From Endozoicomonas sp. ISHI1 (GTDB lineage Bacteria > Pseudomonadota > Gammaproteobacteria > Pseudomonadales > Endozoicomonadaceae), in the NCBI RefSeq assembly GCF_024606225.1, contig NZ_JAGRPU010000007.1:62001-126000 (forward strand): DNA of 64,000 nt, written 5' to 3'. This document shows, piece by piece, positions 19,901 through 27,300 of the stretch. Under the pieces are notes generated by a model. The model made no database searches. It worked only from the letters and a program-made list of their open reading frames with translations, and was not told the origin of the DNA. Position 1 is the stretch's first letter. The number at the start of each line of letters is the position of its first letter. The position numbers and the translations under genes are program-made.

Positions 19901-20463
19901 CAACAAGCCTCACTTTCGACTTTTTCATGAACGACAACAAGATACTCACTCAATGGCTCGGCGGCCCCCTGGGCCGGAGCCTTGACAAGATCAACCGCTG
20001 GAGAGGCGTGGGTGAAACCGAAGCTGACTATGCGAAACGTACTGCCATTGCCACGCCTCAACGCTTCAATGAAACGGATGAAGAGTATGCCAACCGTGTT
20101 AAAACGAACAACATGATACATAGCAGTAAACGCAGGGGGGTATATGGCTGGACGCGGAACGAGAATTATCTTCAGTTTCGTGAACGACGTGATCGCACCA
20201 TGAAGATGTATGAGCATGGCTGGGAAAAATACTTCAGGGACAATGTACCTAAATGGTCATTCTCCCACGCAAAAAGTATTCCTTACTCTTACACTCTGGG
20301 TGCCTTCTATGAATGGCGGCACAGGAGTGACAGGATTGACAGGAAGGCTACAAGGACTGCAACGCCTGAGAAAACCCTTTCGGCCATGAAAGTAGCACGG
20401 GCTGATCAGAAGATTGAGAAGTTCGCCTCTGAAAAAGATAAGAATATCCACAACGAACTTTAA
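13969..20463 (+). CDS. P3: giant secreted-type coiled-coil paralog, 2164 aa, HNEL C-terminus
   Basis: Residues 1-28 are the family signal peptide (cleavage after GTQALA). The N-terminal region runs to about 480, followed by a coiled-coil middle with one 175-residue module (LGIDNPDDSQP near 560), RTPDHL near 845 and FDFDDEFAPIHL near 1510. Ala/Gly-rich hydrophobic segments lie at about 1941-1985. A 21-bp insertion adds seven residues just before the YGWTRNENY motif (about 20111-20145), not seen in paralogs. The tail after YEWRH is long and basic and ends KNIHNEL, close in sequence to the P9 tail (KKIHGEL). Segments are near-identical to P1 (18600-18700), P7 (19005-19075) and P9, consistent with gene conversion. 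Function unknown. Confidence 0.92.
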   Translation: MTYARPNALSLAVAFAISSSFIGTQALADRKLHIKSVDILDNGRKEYTQRGITVRPTLGHDQQPILKSFTTTYRDKPDRRESYYVPAMSFTEILAEVTSDVSSVDLFETDENGVAQKYTKVLKVGDEGVFRFTHNLGEKELVIEVRGKITVQDSIEFVRRQSGGSLSLDPLTKIAKPLKLAELLDTVDLMAGDIDLGPGDHYVPLATIEVEKVAVKGRTFMRLIASGDQPPELQRLGQSLFVNDEALLAAATSAYIQVHILEEDLQQQALNELLAHSKPVGYVVHVEDDTQVYTAPAGYPKLEVTEALEEVIVFRGQKQYPNNIAVVEKLHKLWEKDESDKPAHSVKKWFKSYDIQNYRYVIRSRQMAVLEELAAHHDTEFNEHQLKTLAYYESLQQALTIANPDNAYKFEFTPGHIRAASSAITPCWLQLQLVKHFSFKPALGNLLVNPHFIQNIQKVIPDINDLHRARIDAPENDIEFASRITVNMVKQLIENESKLQELWTAETQLFQLRNQLKLSTEQATASKTEKLRAQQLRLEKHVHDVIADAIRARNTQLAAELGIDNPDDSQPTEEQARLIRKTSHEIDQSLASTFAATGKPDGDTAEATLTAIERQLSIFQGNDKDLGARFRFIQNYLRQHAEQNHEAFRKKMAIVEGRLGLVPKNEEDMEARHYAIHQAIQKHLKQQTVQIEHPLQQQSIGTEAEAEIKARYKTLALDLNINNFDSNTDIDFQEYRLLHKIESLNTAIKKAHMQNLRQKNLLNELQSTNVPLDDHQNDLFQRIRKLNDKCCSEKPHVKSMNDGVEWILRFRPDKDIAPEEQKADIEALNRAFRIHPNFQLTMKDIRTPDHLKAMPTVLRKLRGVERALNKKHSGEEGDVYSRRRAISEEIQTYMTKARQQSEEKALEILADAEKILEIEVNKYEHKKARLDKVRATLDGNVVSEKKLNDLVHTLWRQKIPAEFEEREAKLEKLHSVLTYGVEEADERALGRQIQMLDDIEDELGIDASQNVAAKERGKDLKIKLAEILKVEFEKVNFLHPLEDVLTHKIWELENEVGEPYDNEGIRRNKNNEIARQLNIKDYKDDASKDDQIHLIKKTLEELYDKVDTAGLPLVNERIAAIDTELDRQMALLKPKHRYTESEVAEVRTAIRDAETELEAPYRKLEAVRRKQEEICENPANVAPITNDDKAAPDQVIKKFQTESGLTLVFKQTTGERVNDIRHFLQSEDSEKHDEIVQKPGAATSELKISVEGAPDNLAKEDDFTAIKTHADTHDQGEVDQTVGELPETRKKYLQITKFLLEHDRIEMELTGEKMRDKRYQEDLKRQNQRIKDSKDKNPESASLLKNIRNMMSSGQKNVGVRISKAQKALEDHQTNLKAIEDDVGLKPAPTLSNAERVEALRKRQLKLGGDDVTASALVQLAREEQSLNKEVEIRKAEISVLKEVLKSSEEAAIEKGGFFQYTPGQANILADIHAFARAHSLKKQALEAAMGLIESAENSGKVRPYLPTFDFDDEFAPIHLQALVGDDLKFAQIRRIVEVFKNLKTTFMFQPVEDQSLNTLEKVQDLADWARTHIKTGPQEYDDEIYGMGEAAIHFVEHEPKDLKSFSEYFAARSASGYRIIALLREGLISKIELEHYLKAVRGVDDYQTVDEFEHFLGYRHGIKVPQFRAVVQMLSDEGVDEFVQSAFSPVIMTATGPAGMQESVAGMKEYAASVIANYVLDDIAFENGRKTAAFLANAQDTLTPYANAIGVSESELIKAIHDTLMQAHAAAVEQQLNDYWIKPSAFLVQAVTWYFSSYKPLLVTETAPEALRLSLSNMAFLYLLDLTNRGDYTHRMLTPFQHWLERYGVDLDRTGQYAYHTGIEQVAELGGLAMPLGKAASSVILLRTGSLLFNRQYNANPRMYRSISRLVPEIVKSLASGQGVQVPLLHRITPEKVKTLASATAGLVMGPVATVGAYAHGLLSGFTYAQTFGLALTTSLTFDFFMNDNKILTQWLGGPLGRSLDKINRWRGVGETEADYAKRTAIATPQRFNETDEEYANRVKTNNMIHSSKRRGVYGWTRNENYLQFRERRDRTMKMYEHGWEKYFRDNVPKWSFSHAKSIPYSYTLGAFYEWRHRSDRIDRKATRTATPEKTLSAMKVARADQKIEKFASEKDKNIHNEL

Positions 20464-20616
20464 TATCAGAAACCAGTGCATGGCCCCCTTAATAGCCATC
20501 CAAAAACAACCAGTATAAAAATACGTAGCGTCGGGCCATCGATCAAGCCCTGTTATGAGGCGTGCATAAATGTATTCCTGCCCCGAAAAAACAACACAAT
20601 TCTACTGTCATTGGAC

Positions 20617-20656
20617 TTTGCCATTGTGAACTAAATTCACTCAACAACTTACCGGA
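20617..20656 (+). repeat. Single copy of the 40-bp intergenic repeat
   Basis: One 40-bp unit (TTTGCCATTGTGAACTAAAT, ending ACCGGA) precedes the P4 remnant. Other intergenic regions carry it as a pair. It is preceded by the block GAAAAAACAAC...CATTGGAC also found before P8 and P10. Confidence 0.8.
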
Positions 20657-20710
20657 ACAACCCTGGGCGATTGACAGCCCCGTGTTAATTGAAGTTGCTC
20701 CCTTTCCCGT
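20657..20710 (+). promoter_or_regulatory. Truncated class 1 leader running into the P4 remnant
   Basis: The start of a normal leader (GATTGACAGCC, then GAAGTTGCTCCCTTTCCCG) is cut at about 20709, where it joins the 3' part of a P gene. The CACTTTTCACGGTAATAAAA box and the Shine-Dalgarno site are gone, so the remnant has no proper translation start. Transcription through into P5 remains possible. Confidence 0.5.
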
Positions 20711-21208
20711 ATGGTGCCCGATATAGTGAAATCCATGGGTTCCGGACAGGGGGTTCAGCTACCACTGCTGCAGAGGGTAACACCGCAAAAAGTGAAAACT
20801 CTGGCCTCTGCCACAGCCGGCCTCGTGCTGGGTTCGGTAGCCACTGCCGGAGCATACGCCTGCGGTCTGGTATCAGGGTTTACCTGCGCTCAAACACTTG
20901 TTTCCACACCTCAACGCTCCGTTGAAACCGATGAAGAGCATGCCAACCCTGTTAAAGCCAAAAACATAATGCCTGGCTGGACGCGGAAGGAGAATTATCT
21001 TCAGTTCCGTGAACGACGTGATCGGACCACAAAGATGTATGAGCATGGTTGGGAGAAATACTTCAGGGAAAATGTACCTGAATGGTCATTCTCCCACGCA
21101 AAAAGTACTCCTTACTCCTACACTCTGAGTGCCTTCTTCGAGTGGCAACAGGACAATGACAAGAAGCTCTCTTGTCATGATCGGGAAATGCCTCTCGGGA
21201 GACAATAA
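20711..21208 (+). pseudogene. P4: 3' remnant of a giant paralog, 165 codons, internally deleted
   Basis: The frame MVPDIVKSMGSGQGVQ begins inside the family C-terminal region, so about nine tenths of the gene is missing. Upstream sequence is leader, showing a direct leader-to-3'-end join. A second in-frame deletion of about 53 residues removes FGFALASSLTF through KRTAIA (AQT now joins LVSTPQRS). The 3' end then diverges by a small indel, so it stops at LGRQ, while the next frame over would give DNKETSDEF, akin to the P5 tail. With no ribosome binding site at 20711, it is probably not translated as a useful protein. Confidence 0.85.
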
Positions 21209-21266
21209 AGAGACCAGCGACGAATTCTGATCAGAAATCAGCGGATGGCCTCTTGATAACCATCCA

Positions 21267-21304
21267 ACCGAAAGCAGTATGAAGGAATACATACTGGTTT
21301 CGTT
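21267..21304 (+). promoter_or_regulatory. Class 2 leader hairpin before P5
   Basis: AACCGAAAGCAGT pairs, with one mismatch and a bulge, with ACTGGTTTCGTT across a loop containing GAAGGAATACAT. It sits 16 nt upstream of the P5 ATG, just before CTTCTGAGGTAGTAGA. The P6 leader has a perfect version. It could be a processing site, an attenuator or a translation-control stem in an operon. Confidence 0.5.
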
Positions 21305-21320
21305 CTTCTGAGGTAGTAGA

Positions 21321-24300
21321 ATGACGAACGCACGCCCCAATGCTTTAAGCCTTGCCGTGGCCTTTGCCACCAGCTCTTTCATCATGGGTACACAGGCACT
21401 GCCCGAGCGCAAACTGCAGACAATATCTGTCGATATTCAGGACAAGGGACATTACGAGTTTGTCCAGAGTGAGGTCATCGTTAAGCCCACTTTAGGTGAT
21501 GACCAACAGCCAATACCCAAATCCTTTACCACCACCTACCCTGATCTGTCGACATTCAGAGCAGTCTATACCGGCCCTGGCATTAGCTTTACAGACATTC
21601 TTTCCGTCACTGATGGTAGCGTTTCCAGCGTTGACCTGTTTGAAACAGACGAAAATGACATTGCTCAGAAGTACACCAAACTCCTGAAGATCGGTGATGA
21701 GGGTGTCTTCAGGTTCACCCATAACCTTGCAGAAAAGCAACTGGTCATTGAAGTCAGAAGCGGCATGACCGATCAGGATTCAGTTAAGGCTGTTCGTGAT
21801 CAATGGAGTGGCGTCCAATCTTTAGAACCGTTAACGAAAATCGCCAGTCCCCCACAACTGTCAGCATTGCTGCAAGGTGCCGATCACAGAGCAGGATACC
21901 TCGGCACCCGTGATGACTTTGTGCCCCTTGCCATCATTGAAGTAGAAAAAGTTGAAGTGTATGAGCGTACCTTCATGCGTCTTATCGCTGCAGGTGATCA
22001 GCCTCCTGAGCTGAAACGCCTGGGTCAATCACTCTTTATCAATGATGATGCTCTCCTGGCAGCAGCCACCTCTGCCTATATCCAGGTTCATGTCCTGAGA
22101 GAGGATATACAACAGCAGGCTCTTAATGAATTGTTAGCACACAGCAAACCCGTCGGATACGTTGTCCAGGTCGAGGATGACACACAGGTTTATCCTGTGC
22201 CTGCGGGTTATCCAAAACTGGAAGTGACTGGTGAGACCCGGGGGGGGATTATTGTTTTCCGTGGTCAAAAACAGAATCCGGCCCAAGCCGCTTTAGTGGA
22301 ACGCCTATTCAGACTCTGGCAAACATCGGGTCATACTCATGAGTCTGAAGCACAAGTATCAACCCGGATTAAAAAAAGGATGCTCAATAACTACCAATAC
22401 ATCATTCGAAGCAGGCAGATGGCAATACTGGAGGAGCTAGCTGTACAGGGCGGGATTGAACTTGAAGATAAGGTAGAAAGGCTGCTTACGCTTGCATACT
22501 ATGAATCTCTCGAGCAGGCATTAACCAATGCTGCTCCACCCTATGAGGTAGATGAGTTTGAATTCACAGTAAGACACATCAGGGTGGCTTCGTCGGTCGT
22601 CACGTCAAGCTGGGTACATAATCAACTCTTCAGACACTTCGGTTTCAACCCCGTACTTAGAAATCTTCTGAACAATCAGCTCTTTATTCACAGTATTCAT
22701 CGAGTGATACCTGCTATCAGCAATATCAACCAAGTGCAGGATGATGCTCCCGGGGACGATAAACAGTTTGCTTCCAAAGTTATAAACAACATTTCCAGAC
22801 AGCTGATGGAGATGGAAAACAAGCTGCTGGCTTTGCGGCAAAGAGAAGGCGATATCACCCAGCTCAGATACCTGATGAAGCTCGCAACGGAGAAAGCCGA
22901 GGCCATTGAAAAGGAAAAACTCGGACTGTTTCAGGATCGGCAACAACTGGAAACTAAGCTTGCACAGCATCGCAACAGGATGGATGCAGTGCAAGACCAC
23001 ATGGTGAAACTTCAGCAACAAGTCGAACAAATTCCAGAGCTTGAAAAAAAACTTCATATGGTCAGAGCCATTGCCAGAGAAAAGAAAAACCAGTTAGAAC
23101 GACTTGAGCAGGAAGTCGAACGAATTCCAACGCTGGAACGAGAAGTTCAAGATGCCAGAGACGATGCCATAAGAGCTCGCAACGCTCAAACAGCAACAGA
23201 ACTGGGTATTGACGACTGGGATGAGACTCAGCCGCTGGAATTACAAGCCAGACGCATCAGAGAAAAAATCCTTAAAATCAAGCCATTGGATGCCACAACA
23301 AGACAGCCTGCTGAAGAAGCTGCAAAAGCAAAGCAGGCGAACATTGGAGGCAAGCGCAAAATTACTTCAGTCAATGGAAACACTCTGGATGACCTTCAAT
23401 CCACTCAAGAGCAGCTGGATCAAATCACCGGACTACCTGATGAGAAAGTCCGGGAAAAACTGGCTACCATTGAAGGTCAGCTCGGCCTGACTCCGAATCA
23501 CGAAGAAGACCTTGAAGCTCGTCGCAAGGCGATTCAATGGAATCTTAAACGGCAGGCAATTGAGATTACTCAACAATATAAAGAGGAGCAACTGGAACAG
23601 GAAAGACCGGATGTCTGGTTACAAAAACTTCACCAGGCATTCGAACAAATTCCACAGCTGGAACAACAGGTTCGTGATACCGCAGCAGATGTCACAAAAG
23701 CCCGCAACACTAAAACAACAGATCTTGGTTTTGATGGCAGAGATGATACCCAGCCAATGGTTGCTGCAATGAGACAACCCGCGCAAGAAGCTGCAAACGC
23801 AAAGCAGGCGAACATTGGAGGTCAGCGCATCTTTACTTCAGTCAATGGAAACACTATGGGTCAACTTTATTCCATTAAAGATCAACTGCTTCAAATCGCT
23901 GGACTGCCCGATGAGAAAGCCCGGGAAAAACTGGCTAACATTGAAGGCCGACTCGGCCTGATTCCGAATATCGAAGATGACCTTAAAGCCCGTCAGCAGG
24001 CCATTAAGTGGGATCTTAAACAGCAGGAAATTGAGATTATTCAACAATATAAAGAGGCTCAACATGATCAGGAAAAACCGGAAGTCTGGTTACGAAAACT
24101 TCAGCAGACAATCAAACAAATTCCAAAGCTGGAACAACAAGTTCGTGATGCCGCAGCAGACGCCACAAAAGCCCGCAATGCACAAATAGCAGCAGAGCTT
24201 GGTATTGGTAACTGGAATGATGCCCTGTCACCAGAGGAACAAACGAGCATCATCAGCCAAAAAATTCTTGAAAACAAGCCTCCAGTACCCGCAACATCGA

Positions 24301-27300
24301 TTATCGCAACACCGTTTGTCGCACCATCGGTTGTCGCACCCTCGGCTGTCGCACCCTCGGCTGTCGCACCCTCGCCTGTCGCACCCTCGCCTGTCGCGCC
24401 CTCGGCTGTCGCGCCATCGGTTGTCGCAACACCGTTTGTCGCAACATCGGTTGTCGCAACACCAGTTGCCAGAACATTGGTTGCCGCAACACCGGCTGCC
24501 ATAACATCAATTCCCGCAAAAGACACAACAGAACACCCTGCGGAAGAGGCTGCAAAAGAAAAAATAGCGGCCATTGAAAGCAAACTCAATATTATTCCAG
24601 ACAATGAAAATGATCTGGAGACCCGCCTTCAGTCCATTCATCAACAGCTGCAACATGAGCAAGGGCCAATCGGTCGTGTAACCCGGAATAATCTGGCTAA
24701 CTTTGAAATTCAGCTCGGTCTGGTTCCGGATAATAAAAAGGACCCGCAAGTCCGTCACCAGGCTATCAGGGAGCAACTAAAAGAGCAGGTAGCTCAGATC
24801 GATCAAGAACTTTTTCAAGCTAAGGTTAAAGCCAGCTATGCAACCCTTGCCGCCTATTTAAACATTGAGAATTTTGGTAGCAGTGCAGATATTGAGGATC
24901 AGGAACAGCGCCTGCTTCAAAAACTTACAACAATGGATGCTGAACATAAAATTCTGCATAAGAGCCTGAAGACATTGAGAGATCAAAAGGATTTAGAGGA
25001 CTCTTTCACCTATGCCAGAAAAGCCGCTCTGGCAGAGGTTCTTGGTATTGACCTAAATAAAAACAGCAAACTGGAAGACCGGAAAACCCTGGAAAGAACG
25101 GTACATGTCAAGCTCTTCGAGCTTGCAAAGCTGGAAAAAGAACTGAAAGACATCAGAACACCAGGCCACCCTGAAGCGATGCCTGAAGTCCTTGAGACAC
25201 TGAGTAATGTGGAAATAGCCCTTGAGATGCGTAACCTTGATGAAAGTAACGATGTATATCTCCGTCGCCAGGCCATTTCTGATGACATGCAGGCATTCAT
25301 CAGAGATGCCAGACAGCGGACAGAGGAAGAGGCCCTCAGCCTGCTGAAAGCCGCAGAAGAAATACTCAACATCAAAGTCAATGAAGAGGATGACAAAACA
25401 ACAAGACTCACCAAAATTTATAGAATACTTTACATCGGTGACCTCCCGGACAAGCTGCTGGATGAGTTAGACAATAACCTCTGGGCTTATAAAATCACGG
25501 CCCGGGGCGAGAAGAATCTCAAACTCCTTAAGCTTCTTGCACATCTTCACTATAAAATCGAAGACCCGGGCCCGGGTAAGCATGCCACAGAACAACAGAT
25601 AGCTCTGCTGGAAGCCGTAGAAGAAATACTTAATATCAATTTCGATGAAGAGGATGACAAAGCAGCGAGACTTGCCTGGGTCCATACAGTGCTTGACGAC
25701 GGCGATATCTCAGAAGATACGCTGGACCGCATAGGTCAAGCCCTCTGGAAAGGAGACAGCACAGCCCTGAGCGAGAGGGATCTCAAACTCAAGAAGCTTC
25801 GTGCGGTTCTAGCCTATAAAGTTGAGGATTGGTACCTGGACAAGCACGCCAAAGAACAACAGACATGTTTGCTTGCAGCCGTAGAGGAGAAGCTGAAGAT
25901 CCACCCTCATGAATATGTTGCTGCTAAAGAAAGGGGCGAAGCTCTCACCGCGAAACTGGCCAAAGATCTGAATATCGCATTTGCAGAAGATGACAATCTG
26001 TCTGATCAAAAGGATGCTCTAAAAGCCAAAGTTCAGGCATTAATGGATGAATTCGACGAAGCTTCTGACGATGAAGGTGTCAGAAGAGCCAGAAACAATG
26101 AACTGGCCCATCAACTCAGCATTAAGGACTATGAAGAGGATGCCACTATCAACAATCAGAACAGTCTGATTGAAGCAAAACTCAAAGAGCTGTATGAAGC
26201 AATTTTCAATGCAGGTCAGCCTGACATTAATGAGCGTATCGCAACCATTGAAAATGATCTTGACAAGCAAATGGCTCGCTTGGGATCTAAACCCCGATAC
26301 GCTCTTGATCGTGAGCTAGCCAGAGCCAAAGGAGACATAGAAAAAGCTAAAAGTGAGTTGGAGTCAATCCATCGCAAACTGGATGCTGTTTATGGTAAAC
26401 AAGCGGCATTCGCACATTCTGGTGACACCCCCTCTGACACGGATTATGCAGCCACTGATGGTCAGGTTGAAGTCGATCACGCTAAGGGCGAAATGCCTGC
26501 CATCAGGAGAAAGTACACTCAGGTCACGAATTTCCTGCGAGAGCAAGATTTGCGAGAAATGGAATTGGCAGCCTATGCAAAAGTTGAAGAAAAACAGGCA
26601 CAAGAGGATCTGAACAACAAAAATCAAGACATTGACGAGAGCCCTTTGCAGAATTTAGTAGCGAACCGGAAGCAAGCTCTGTTATCAGAAGCACAGGAAG
26701 CTATGGAGGATCATGAGGGGAGTCTTAAAGTCATTGAAGATGCCATGGGTCTCAAACCAGACTCTACCGCTAGCTATGATACCCGGATTGATGCCCTCAG
26801 AAAGAAAAAGCTGGAACTATTCGGGGATGATGGTAGTGGCGGCAAAATCCTGCAACTGATCCGGCAACAGGAGCGTCTGAAAAAAGAAGCAGTAGTCAAA
26901 AAAGCGAATATAGAGAACATGGAGCAAGTTCTGGAAGCTGCAGAGGAAGTTGTCAGAAATGAGGGTGGCCCCTTCCAGTACACGCCGGGACAGGCAGAAA
27001 TACTCGCCAATATGTACGCCTTCATTCGAGCGCACTCTCTCAAGAAGCAGGCCCTGGAAGCCGCAATGGGTCTGGCACACTCAGCAGAACTGAGTGATAA
27101 ACCAGTACCCGATCTTCTGACTTTTGACTTTGACGATGAATGGGCACCTGTTCACTTGCAGGCATCGGTCGGCAACGATCTAACGTTTGATCAGGCCAGA
27201 CGAATGGTAGAAGTCTTCAAAAATCTGAAGACGACATTCACGTCCGGGCCTGAAGCAGGTCCGTCTCTGAGCCCTCTGAAAGAAGCCCGGGATCTGGCAA

